Translations under genes and position numbers: made by a program
The notes under the pieces: generated by a model
Told to the model about the DNA's origin: nothing
Seen by the model: the letters and a program-made list of their open reading frames with translations, nothing else
The model's database searches: none
NCBI GenBank assembly: GCA_014647935.1
Contig: BMQD01000010.1
Span: 1-64,000, forward strand
Direction: 5' to 3'
DNA length: 64,000 nt
From: Planomonospora parontospora
Lineage (GTDB): Bacteria > Actinomycetota > Actinomycetes > Streptosporangiales > Streptosporangiaceae
Shown here: in pieces, positions 48,881-56,689 of the stretch
Layout of the letters: each line of letters starts with the position of its first letter
How positions within the stretch are numbered: position 1 is the first letter of the stretch

Positions 48881-49573
48881 TCAGACCGGGAGCACCTTCG
48901 CGTCCCCGGCACCGCTGCTCACCTTCACGGTGCGGGTCGCGGACGGGTCCTGCTCGACCTGGATCGTCTCGTCCCCGGCGCCGCTGCCGAGGTCCACCCG
49001 GTAGGGGCCCTTGGGCAGCCGTACCGTGGCGTCGCCCGCGCCGGTCTCCACGTCGACCCGGTCCGGTGCGGCGGTGAACTCCGCCTCGACGTCGCCGGCC
49101 CCCGTGTCGGCGGTGAACGTCTTGGCCGCCAGGCCGCCGGCCTCGATGTCACCGGCCCCGCTGCCCGCCTCCACCTCGCCGGTGAGGGAGCGCAGCGTGA
49201 TGTCGCCCGCGCCGGTCTCGACCCGGACCCGCACCCCCTTGGGGATCTCGACCTTGTAGTCGACGCTGCAACTCCCCAGGCTGAACCCGGACGGGCAGGT
49301 GTACTTCAGCGTGAGGGTGCCGCCGTCGACGGAGTGCTCCGTCTTCGGCTTGTCGTTGCTCCAGTGGAGGGTCTCGGTGACGCCGATCCCGCTCCGGCCG
49401 GACTCGTTCACCACGATGTCCCCGGCCTCCGCGTCCACGGAGAGCACCAGCACCTCGTCGGCCACGTCGTAGGAGACGGCGGTCTGCTGAGTGGCCAGAG
49501 GACCGACCCCGCAGCCGGAGAGCACCAGTGCCGATCCCAGGAGCGCCCCCGCGGCCAGCATGTTCTTCTTCAT
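48881..49573 (-). CDS. DUF4097 beta-repeat lipoprotein
   Basis: 230-aa lipoprotein. The signal peptide ends in a good lipobox, LVLSGCG (Cys about residue 21). The mature protein is a DUF4097-type repeat structure with seven GAGD or AEAGD motifs spaced about 18-20 residues (VETGAGDITLRSLTGEVEAG and so on), suggesting a right-handed beta-solenoid on the cell surface. Two cysteines (CPSGFSLGSC) may form a disulfide. GAGGA lies about 9 nt before the ATG. The role is unknown; a shift in DNA composition is not evident. Confidence 0.85.
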   Translation of the reverse strand: MKKNMLAAGALLGSALVLSGCGVGPLATQQTAVSYDVADEVLVLSVDAEAGDIVVNESGRSGIGVTETLHWSNDKPKTEHSVDGGTLTLKYTCPSGFSLGSCSVDYKVEIPKGVRVRVETGAGDITLRSLTGEVEAGSGAGDIEAGGLAAKTFTADTGAGDVEAEFTAAPDRVDVETGAGDATVRLPKGPYRVDLGSGAGDETIQVEQDPSATRTVKVSSGAGDAKVLPV

Positions 49574-49728
49574 GAGACTGATCCTCGACTTCCGGGAGGC
49601 GCTCCGCCTCCCCCTCACGACCGGTTCCGCGCCCTCTCCGTCGGAGGGAACTGATCCAACTGTGGCCCGGCCGTCCTCATGATCCCATCCGGGAGACCCC
49701 GGAGGGGGCCCTGAGAGGACCCCGGCCT

Positions 49729-49757
49729 TTGACCCGTAAGTGACCGTCCAGTAGCGT
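49729..49757 (+). promoter_or_regulatory. Probable aceB promoter
   Basis: TTGACC (49729-49734), 17-bp spacer, TAGCGT (49752-49757): a good match to a housekeeping promoter. Transcription would begin near 49764. Downstream, TTTTCC and GGAAA flank a short spacer just before the ribosome site and could be an IclR-type operator. Confidence 0.65.
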
Positions 49758-49805
49758 CGATTCCACAATTCAGAAGTCGTTTTCCACCAGACGGAAAGGA
49801 AGCTC

Positions 49806-51392
49806 ATGGACGGCGTTGAGATCACCGGCCCCATGCTGGAGCGGTTCGACCAGATCCTCACGCCGGAGGCGCTGGCCTTCGTCGCCGCCCTCCAGCGCGA
49901 GTTCGGCGCCCGGCGGCTGGAGCTGCTGGCCGCCCGCCGGGCGCGGCAGGAGGAGCTGTCGGCCGGCGGCACCCTGGACTTCCTTCCCGAGACCAGGCAC
50001 GTGCGCGAGTCCGAGTGGAAGGTCGCCCCGCCCGCGCCCGGCCTGGTGGACCGCCGGGTGGAGATCACCGGCCCGGTCGACCGGAAGATGACGATCAACG
50101 CGCTGAACTCCGGGGCCAAGGTCTGGCTGGCGGACTTCGAGGACGCCAACGCCCCCACCTGGGAGAACACCGTCAACGGCCAGCTCAACCTGCGGGACGC
50201 GCTGGACCGGACCATCGACTTCGAGACCGGCGGCAAGAGCTACGCGCTCAAGCACGACGAGGAGCTGGCCACCATCGTGGTCCGCCCGCGCGGCTGGCAC
50301 CTGGAGGAGAAGCACCTCACCTGCGACGGCGCCCCGTTCTCCGGTTCGCTCGTCGACTTCGGCCTCTACTTCTTCCACTGCGCCGCCCGGCAGCTCGCCA
50401 AGGGCAAGGGCCCCTACTTCTACCTGCCGAAAATGGAGTCGCACCTGGAGGCCCGCCTCTGGAACGACGTCTTCGTCCGGGCGCAGGACCTGCTCGGCGT
50501 CCCGCAGGGCACGATCCGCGCGACCGTGCTGATCGAGACCTACCCGGCCGCGTTCGAGATGGAGGAGATCCTCTACGAGCTCCGCGACCACTCGGCCGGG
50601 CTCAACGCGGGCCGCTGGGACTACCTGTTCAGCGTCATCAAGAAGTTCCGGACCCGGGGCCGGGAGTTCCTGCTGCCCGAGCGGAACGCGGTGACCATGA
50701 CCGCCCCCTTCATGCGCGCCTACACCGAGCTGCTGGTCCGCACCTGCCACAAGCGCGGCGCGCACGCTATCGGCGGCATGGCCGCCTTCATCCCCTCCCG
50801 CCGCGACGCCGAGGTCAACAGGGTCGCCCTGGAGAAGGTCACCGCCGACAAGACCCGCGAGTCCGGCGACGGCTTCGACGGCTCCTGGGTCGCCCACCCC
50901 GACCTGGTCCCGATCTGCCGCGAGGTCTTCGACGGCGTGCTCGGCGACGAGCCCAACCAGCTCGCCCGGCTCCGCGAGGACGTCTCCGTCTCCGCCGCCG
51001 ACCTGCTCGCGATCTCCAAGACCCCGGGCGACATCACCGAGGCCGGCCTGCGCAACAACGTGGACGTGGCGCTGCGCTACCTCGCCGCCTGGATGGGCGG
51101 CCTGGGCGCGGTGGCGATCCACAACCTGATGGAGGACGCCGCCACCGCCGAGATCTCCCGCTCCCAGATCTGGCAGTGGATCCACAACGACATCGAGCTC
51201 GCCGACACCGGGGCCGTGGTCACCAAGGAGCTCGTCGAGCGGATCATCGACGAGGAGCTCGCCAGGATCGAGGCCGAGCCGGGCTACGACGAGGCCCTCT
51301 ACGCCCAGGCCACCGCGCTGTTCAAGGAGGTCGCCCTCGACGACGACTTCGCCGAGTTCCTCACCCTGCCCGCGTATGCCCGCATGCCGTGA
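49806..51392 (+). CDS. aceB: Malate synthase A
   Basis: Glyoxylate-cycle enzyme condensing glyoxylate with acetyl-CoA to malate; 528 aa, the class A length. The TIM barrel carries [20 protein letters not shown], the family signature [20 protein letters not shown], and [19 protein letters not shown]. The C-terminal catalytic base region includes [23 protein letters not shown] precedes the ATG. The downstream glcDEF genes make glyoxylate from glycolate, so this gene consumes their product. No isocitrate lyase is in the window. Confidence 0.98.
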   Translation: MDGVEITGPMLERFDQILTPEALAFVAALQREFGARRLELLAARRARQEELSAGGTLDFLPETRHVRESEWKVAPPAPGLVDRRVEITGPVDRKMTINALNSGAKVWLADFEDANAPTWENTVNGQLNLRDALDRTIDFETGGKSYALKHDEELATIVVRPRGWHLEEKHLTCDGAPFSGSLVDFGLYFFHCAARQLAKGKGPYFYLPKMESHLEARLWNDVFVRAQDLLGVPQGTIRATVLIETYPAAFEMEEILYELRDHSAGLNAGRWDYLFSVIKKFRTRGREFLLPERNAVTMTAPFMRAYTELLVRTCHKRGAHAIGGMAAFIPSRRDAEVNRVALEKVTADKTRESGDGFDGSWVAHPDLVPICREVFDGVLGDEPNQLARLREDVSVSAADLLAISKTPGDITEAGLRNNVDVALRYLAAWMGGLGAVAIHNLMEDAATAEISRSQIWQWIHNDIELADTGAVVTKELVERIIDEELARIEAEPGYDEALYAQATALFKEVALDDDFAEFLTLPAYARMP

Positions 51393-51403
51393 CACGGGGG
51401 ATC

Positions 51404-51445
51404 CCGCGGTGGGATCCTCCTCGTCCGGAGAGGATCCCACCGCGG
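51404..51445 (+). terminator. aceB terminator
   Basis: Perfect 16-bp arms (51404-51419, 51430-51445) around a 10-nt loop, 12 bp after the aceB stop. It separates aceB from glcD, so glcD needs read-through or its own promoter in the remaining 25 bp or inside the hairpin region. Confidence 0.75.
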
Positions 51446-51470
51446 CCCCGCGGCCGCCGGAGGAGGCGCG

Positions 51471-52955
51471 TTGACGGACACGACAGGCGCGACACCCGTG
51501 CGCGGCCCCGCGCTCGACAGGATCGCCCGGCGGCTGGCGGCGGTCCTGCCGCCCGGGGCGGTGATCACCGATCCGGTGCGGCTGCGCACCTACGAGTGCG
51601 ACGGGCTGACCCACCACCGGGCCGTCCCCGGGGTCGTCGTGCTCCCGGAGACCGCCGGGCAGATCGCCGCCGTGGTGCGGATCTGCAACGAGTACGGCGT
51701 GCCGTTCGTGGCCCGGGGCGCGGGCACCGGGCTGTCCGGCGGCGCGCTCCCGCGGACCGACGGCGTGCTGGTCGTCACCTCCAGGATGCGGCGCGTCCTG
51801 GAGGTCGACCTGCCGAACCGGCGGGCCGTGGTGGAGCCCGGCGTGACCAACCTGGCGATCACCGAGGCGGTCCGCCCGCACGGCTACTACTACGCGCCCG
51901 ACCCCTCCAGCCAGCAGGTCTGCACGATCGGCGGGAACGTGGCGGAGAACTCCGGCGGCGCCCACTGCCTGAAGTACGGCTTCACGGTCAACCACGTGCT
52001 GGCCCTGGAGATCGTCACCCCGGACGGCGACATCGTCACCCTGGACGCCGACGACCCGGGCTACGACCTGCTGGGCGCGTTCGTCGGCTCGGAGGGCACG
52101 CTCGGGATCACCACGAAGGTCACCGTACGGCTGCTGCGCGCGCCGGAGGCCGTGACCACGCTGCTGGCGGCGTTCGGGAGCATCGAGCAGGGCGGGCGGG
52201 CCGTCTCGGCGATCATCGGCGGCGGCATCGTCCCGGCGGCGATCGAGATGATGGACGCGCTGGCGATCGAGGCCGCGGAGGCGGCCGTGGCCTGCGCCTA
52301 CCCCGCCGGCGCGGGCGCGGTCCTCATCGTGGAGCTGGACGGGCCGGCCGCCGAGACGGCGCTCCAATCCGCCGAGGTGGAGCGGGTCTGCCTCGAGAGC
52401 GGCGCGTTCGAGCTGCGGACCGCCGCCGATCCCGCGGAGCGGGCCGCGATCTGGAAGGGCCGCAGGTCCGCCTTCGCCGCGGTCGGCCGGATCAGCCCCG
52501 CCTACATCGTGCAGGACGGCGTGGTCCCCCGGACCGCGCTGCCGGGCGTCCTGGCGAGCATCGACCGGCTCTCGGCCGAGCACGGCATCCGGGTGGCCAA
52601 CGTCTTCCACGCCGGGGACGGCAACCTGCACCCGCTGGTGCTCTTCGACGACGCCGAGCCGGGCGCGGCCGAGCGGGCCGAGGCCGTCTCGGGCAGGATC
52701 CTCGACCTGTGCGTGGAGCACGGCGGATCCATCACCGGTGAGCACGGGGTCGGTGTTGACAAGGCACGATATATGCCGAAGATGTTCACCGACGACGATC
52801 TGGACACCATGCAACTGGTCCGCTGCGCCTTCGACTCCCGCGGCCTGTCCAACCCGGGCAAGGTCTTCCCGACCCCGCGCCTGTGCGGCGAGGTCCCGGG
52901 CGTCCGCCGGGGGGCGCACCCCCTGGTGGAGTCCGGCAGGGCGGAGCAGTTCTGA
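51471..52955 (+). CDS. glcD: Glycolate oxidase subunit GlcD (FAD-linked)
   Basis: FAD-binding subunit of glycolate dehydrogenase, oxidising glycolate (or D-lactate) to the 2-oxo acid; 494 aa. The PCMH-type FAD domain includes VPFVARGAGTGLSGGALP and QQVCTIGGNVAENSGGAHCL. The C-terminal FAD-oxidase domain has NVFHAGDGNLHPLVLFD and GGSITGEHGVGVDKARYM. The start is TTG 51471 with GGAGGAGG about 5 nt upstream. It is the first gene of glcD-glcE-glcF-iclR, all overlapping or within 2 bp. Confidence 0.95.
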   Translation: MTDTTGATPVRGPALDRIARRLAAVLPPGAVITDPVRLRTYECDGLTHHRAVPGVVVLPETAGQIAAVVRICNEYGVPFVARGAGTGLSGGALPRTDGVLVVTSRMRRVLEVDLPNRRAVVEPGVTNLAITEAVRPHGYYYAPDPSSQQVCTIGGNVAENSGGAHCLKYGFTVNHVLALEIVTPDGDIVTLDADDPGYDLLGAFVGSEGTLGITTKVTVRLLRAPEAVTTLLAAFGSIEQGGRAVSAIIGGGIVPAAIEMMDALAIEAAEAAVACAYPAGAGAVLIVELDGPAAETALQSAEVERVCLESGAFELRTAADPAERAAIWKGRRSAFAAVGRISPAYIVQDGVVPRTALPGVLASIDRLSAEHGIRVANVFHAGDGNLHPLVLFDDAEPGAAERAEAVSGRILDLCVEHGGSITGEHGVGVDKARYMPKMFTDDDLDTMQLVRCAFDSRGLSNPGKVFPTPRLCGEVPGVRRGAHPLVESGRAEQF

Positions 52956-54343
52956 TGGGCGCGCCGTACGGGAGCGCCGCGGTGGCGGCGCTGCGCGGGA
53001 CCGGTGCGGAGATCCGGGACGCGGGTCCCGGCGACACCGTCGCCGGAGTCGTGCCCCGCTGGGTGGCCCTGCCGGGAAGCACCGAGGAGGTCGCGGCGCT
53101 GATGCGGGTCTGCGCCTCCCTCGACCTGGCGGCCGTGCCCACCGGCGGCGGCACCCGGCTGCACTGGGGGCGCCCGCCGGAGCGGTGCGACCTGCTGGTC
53201 GGCACCCGCCACCTGGACGGGATCCTGGAGCACGCCTCCGGCGACCTCGTCGTGCGGACGCAAGCGGGCGTGACCGCAGAGGCCCTGGCCGGGGCCCTCG
53301 CCGCCGCCGGCCAGGAGCTCGCCCTGGACGTCCCCGCCGGCGGCTCCACCGTCGGAGGCGTGCTCGCCACGGCCGCCGCCGGGCCGCGCAGGCTCCGCTA
53401 CGGCACCGCCCGCGACCTGCTGATCGGGATCACCGTCGTGCTCGCGGACGGCACGGTCGCCCGGTCCGGCGGGAAGGTCGTGAAGAACGTCGCGGGCTAC
53501 GACCTCGGCAAGCTCTTCACCGGCTCGTACGGCACGCTCGGGATCATCACCGAGGCCGCCTTCCGCCTCCACCCGGTCTCCCCGGTCCGCCGCTGGACCA
53601 CCGTCCGCCTCCCCGGCCCGGACTCCTGGACGGTTCCGGACGGCTCCGGACGGCTCGAGGCTCCGATCGGCCCGATCGGCCCGACGGGACCGGCGGGACC
53701 GGCGGGACCGGCGGGCATGGGCGATCCGGTCGGCCCTGCTGATACCGCCGGCCCGATCGGCCCGGCCGCGCTCGCGTCAGCGCTCGCCGCCGCGCAGGCC
53801 GAACCGAGCGCGGTCGAGCTGGACTGGGCCGCGCCCTCCGGGGGCGTCACGGTCTCCGCGCTGTTCGAGGGGGCCGCGGCGGACGCGCGGGCGCAGGCCG
53901 TACAGGGCCTCGCCGGAGCCTGCGGACCGTGGGAGGTCGCCGGGGAGGCGCCCGCGTGGTGGGGGGAGACGCCGGGAAACGGGGTTCCGGGTGAGATCCT
54001 GCTGGAGCTGCGCGTCCCGCCCGCGTCCGCCGACCGCGCGCTGCGGGCGGTCGCCGCCAGGGGGCTGCCCGCCCGGGTGCGCGGTTCGCTGGCCTCGGCG
54101 GTCCTGCACGTCGCCCTGCCCGCGGAGACCGGCGGGCCGGAGTTCGCGGCGTTCGTGTCCGGGGTGCGCGACGACGTCCGTCCGCTCGGCGGCAGGCTGA
54201 CCGTGCTCGCCGCGCCGCCGGAGCTCGCCCGGCGGGTGGACCCCTGGGGCCCGGTCGGGGCGCTCCCGCTGATGCGGCGGGTGAAGGAACGGTTCGACCC
54301 CGGCCGGAGGATGTCCCCCGGCCGGCTGGCGGAAGGCCTCTGA
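52955..54343 (+). CDS. glcE: Glycolate oxidase subunit GlcE with collagen-like insert
   Basis: Second FAD-binding subunit, 462 aa against about 350-420 usually. The N-terminal FAD domain contains AVPTGGGTRLHWGRPPERCD and VPAGGSTVGGVLATAAAGPR, with VKNVAGYDLGKLFTGSYGTL typical of GlcE. An insert at about residues 236-270 is a Gly-Pro-x run (GPIGPTGPAGPAGPAG and more), collagen-like and probably a disordered linker. The C-terminal domain resumes after it. TGATG overlap with glcD sets the start. Confidence 0.92.
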   Translation: MGAPYGSAAVAALRGTGAEIRDAGPGDTVAGVVPRWVALPGSTEEVAALMRVCASLDLAAVPTGGGTRLHWGRPPERCDLLVGTRHLDGILEHASGDLVVRTQAGVTAEALAGALAAAGQELALDVPAGGSTVGGVLATAAAGPRRLRYGTARDLLIGITVVLADGTVARSGGKVVKNVAGYDLGKLFTGSYGTLGIITEAAFRLHPVSPVRRWTTVRLPGPDSWTVPDGSGRLEAPIGPIGPTGPAGPAGPAGMGDPVGPADTAGPIGPAALASALAAAQAEPSAVELDWAAPSGGVTVSALFEGAAADARAQAVQGLAGACGPWEVAGEAPAWWGETPGNGVPGEILLELRVPPASADRALRAVAARGLPARVRGSLASAVLHVALPAETGGPEFAAFVSGVRDDVRPLGGRLTVLAAPPELARRVDPWGPVGALPLMRRVKERFDPGRRMSPGRLAEGL

Positions 54344-54344
54344 C

Positions 54345-55619
54345 GTGGACCCCGACATCGACCCCCGCATCGGGCCCGGCATCGACCCCGGGTTGATCGG
54401 CGACTGCGTGCACTGCGGGTTCTGCCTGCCGTCCTGTCCCACCTACGTCCTGTGGGGCGAGGAGATGGACTCCCCCCGCGGCCGGATCCACCTGATGGGC
54501 CAGCACGTGGCGGGCACCCCGGTGACCGGCGAGATGGCCGGGCACTTCGACGCCTGCCTGGGCTGCATGGCGTGCGTGACGGCCTGCCCGTCCGGGGTGC
54601 GCTACGACCGGCTGATCGAGCAGACCCGGGCCGTGGTGGAGCGCGAGCACGTCCGCCCGCCCGCCGACCGGGCCGTGCGGGAGCTGGTCTTCCGGCTGTT
54701 CCCCTATCCCCGGCGGCTGCGGGCGATGCGGCTGCCGCTGCGGCTGGGCACCGGCCTGCGGCGACGGATCGCACCGGCGCTGGAGCGGGTCAGCCCGTCC
54801 CTGGCCGCGCTCGCCGACCTCGCCCCCGAGCCGGTACGGCACCGGCGGCTGCCGCGCCGGGTCCGGGCGGTCGGCAGGCGCCGGGCCACGGTCGGCCTGC
54901 TCACCGGATGCGTGCAGGGGGAGTTCTTCCCCCAGGTCAATGCGGCCACCGCCCGGGTGCTGGCGATGGAGGGCTGCGAGGTGGTGATCCCGCCCGCCCA
55001 GGGGTGCTGCGGCGCCCTGTCGCTGCACTCCGGCCGCCCCGGGCAGGCCGCGCGGTTCGCCCGGCGGACGATCGCCGCCTTCGAGCGGGCCGGCGTGGAC
55101 ACGGTCGTGGTCAACGCGGCCGGGTGCGGCTCCACCATGAAGGATTACACCGGGATCCTCGACGGCGGGTGGGCCGACCGGGCCGCCGCGATCAGGGTCG
55201 CGGACCTGGCCGAGTACCTCGTCGAGCTGGGGCCGGTCGCCACACGGCACCCGCTCCCGCTGACGGCCGCCTACCACGACGCATGCCACCTGGCCCACGC
55301 CCAGGGGATCCGGTCGCAGCCGCGCGAGCTGCTGGCCGCCGTGCCCGGCCTGGAGCTGAGGGAGATCGCCGAGTCGGCGATCTGCTGCGGCTCCGCCGGG
55401 ACCTACAACATCCTCCAGCCCGAGGCCGCCCGCGAGCTCGGCGACCGCAAGGCGGAGCGGGTGCTCGCCACCGGCGCCGACCTGCTGGTCTCGGCCAACC
55501 CCGGCTGCACCATGCAGATCACCGCGGCGATCCGCCGCGCCGGCGCGACCCCGATCCCGGTCGCCCACACCGCCCAGGTCCTGGACGCCTCCCTGCGGGC
55601 CCTGCGGGAGATCGGGTGA
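54345..55619 (+). CDS. glcF: Glycolate oxidase iron-sulfur subunit GlcF
   Basis: Electron-transfer subunit, 424 aa. Two 4Fe-4S ferredoxin motifs, CVHCGFCLPSCPTY and CLGCMACVTACPSG, lie at about residues 25-85. Two CCG domains follow (QGCCGALSLHSGRPGQA; then AYHDACHLAHAQG and SAICCGSAGTYNILQPEAA). It passes electrons from GlcD/GlcE to the membrane quinone pool. GTG 54345 starts 1 bp after glcE ends. Its stop overlaps the IclR start (GTGA). Confidence 0.95.
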   Translation: MDPDIDPRIGPGIDPGLIGDCVHCGFCLPSCPTYVLWGEEMDSPRGRIHLMGQHVAGTPVTGEMAGHFDACLGCMACVTACPSGVRYDRLIEQTRAVVEREHVRPPADRAVRELVFRLFPYPRRLRAMRLPLRLGTGLRRRIAPALERVSPSLAALADLAPEPVRHRRLPRRVRAVGRRRATVGLLTGCVQGEFFPQVNAATARVLAMEGCEVVIPPAQGCCGALSLHSGRPGQAARFARRTIAAFERAGVDTVVVNAAGCGSTMKDYTGILDGGWADRAAAIRVADLAEYLVELGPVATRHPLPLTAAYHDACHLAHAQGIRSQPRELLAAVPGLELREIAESAICCGSAGTYNILQPEAARELGDRKAERVLATGADLLVSANPGCTMQITAAIRRAGATPIPVAHTAQVLDASLRALREIG

Positions 55620-56383
55620 GCGGGACGGGCGGTGCCATGGGCACGGTGCAGTCCGTCGACCGGGCGCTGGACCTGCTGGAGGCGCTCGCCGGGAAGGGCG
55701 GCGAGGCCGGGATCTCCGAGCTGTCCGCCGCGACCGGCCTGCCGTACGGGACCATCCACCGGTTGCTGCGCACGCTGCTGGCCCGGGGGTACGTGCGCCA
55801 GGAGTCCGACCGGCGCTACGCGCTGGGCGGGGCGCTGGTACGGCTCGGCGGGGTGGCCGAGCGCATGGTGGGCGCGTGGGCGCAGCCGTACCTGGAGAAG
55901 ATGGTCGCGCTGTCCGGCGAGACGGCGAACCTGGCGGTGCTGGAGGGCGACTTCATCGTCTACGTCGCGCAGGTGCCCTCCCCCCGGCGGCTGCGGATGT
56001 TCGCCGAGGTGGGCAGGCGGGTCCTGCCGCACAGCACGGCGGTGGGCAAGGTGCTGCTGGCCGACCGGCCGGCCGGTGAGGTCGCCGCGCTCGTCGAGCG
56101 GACCGGCATGCCCCGGCGGACCGCCAACACCATCACCGACCTGTCCGACATGCTCGCCGAACTGGAGCGGGTCCGCGCCCGGGGGTACGCGATGGACCTG
56201 GGTGAGGAGGAGCTGGGCGTGCACTGCCTGGCCGTCGGGGTGCACGACGGCTCCCGGACGGTCGCCGCGATGTCGGTCTCCGGCCCGGCCGAGCGCATCG
56301 AGACGCTCGACCGGGAGGAGCTCGCCGAGGGCATGCGGCGGATCGCGGGCGACTTCGGCGCCGAGCTCGGCGGCTCCCTGTAG
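55616..56383 (+). CDS. IclR family transcriptional regulator
   Basis: 255 aa. The N-terminal IclR winged helix (SVDRALDLLEALAGKGGEAG, then ISELSAATGLPYGTIHRLLR) binds DNA. The C-terminal effector domain includes LRMFAEVGRRVLPHSTAVGK and GYAMDLGEEELGVHCLAVGV, close to the AllR/IclR group that senses glyoxylate or related acids. GTG 55616 overlaps the glcF stop; ATG 55637 is an alternative. As the last gene of the glycolate operon and near aceB it probably regulates both. Confidence 0.93.
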   Translation: MSGTGGAMGTVQSVDRALDLLEALAGKGGEAGISELSAATGLPYGTIHRLLRTLLARGYVRQESDRRYALGGALVRLGGVAERMVGAWAQPYLEKMVALSGETANLAVLEGDFIVYVAQVPSPRRLRMFAEVGRRVLPHSTAVGKVLLADRPAGEVAALVERTGMPRRTANTITDLSDMLAELERVRARGYAMDLGEEELGVHCLAVGVHDGSRTVAAMSVSGPAERIETLDREELAEGMRRIAGDFGAELGGSL

Positions 56384-56689
56384 GACCGCCCGTCGGCGGA
56401 TCTCCGTCGGCGGGTCCGCGCTGACGCATCCCCGTCGGCGGGCCTCCATCGGTGGGGAGGCGCTGACGGATGTCCGTCGGCGGGTCCTCGTTGACGGATG
56501 CCCGGGCGGGAGGAAGGGTCCGGGTAGGACGCGTCGCCGGGGCCCGCGCCGCGGATCCCGGCGGCACGCCACCCGGGGAACCGGGAACCGCAGGACCGGG
56601 GAGCCCGGAACCGGGAACCGCAGGACCGGGGAGCCGGCGGTCCCCGGCGGCGCCCCGCCCGCCGCGTGCCGAGCGAACGGAGAGACCGC
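56384..56689. repeat. Intergenic region with degenerate tandem repeats
   Basis: No gene is supported. 56390-56510 carries several diverged copies of a CGTCGGCGGGTC/CTGACGGATG unit. 56578-56637 is two near-exact 30-bp copies beginning GAACCGGGAACCGCAGGACC. The last 20 bp hold the ribosome site of the next gene. Confidence 0.65.

Noticed and set aside
49770-52919. 1049-codon open frame on the minus strand
   Set aside because: Antisense to aceB and glcD, which are certain genes; its composition is typical of a reverse-frame artefact.
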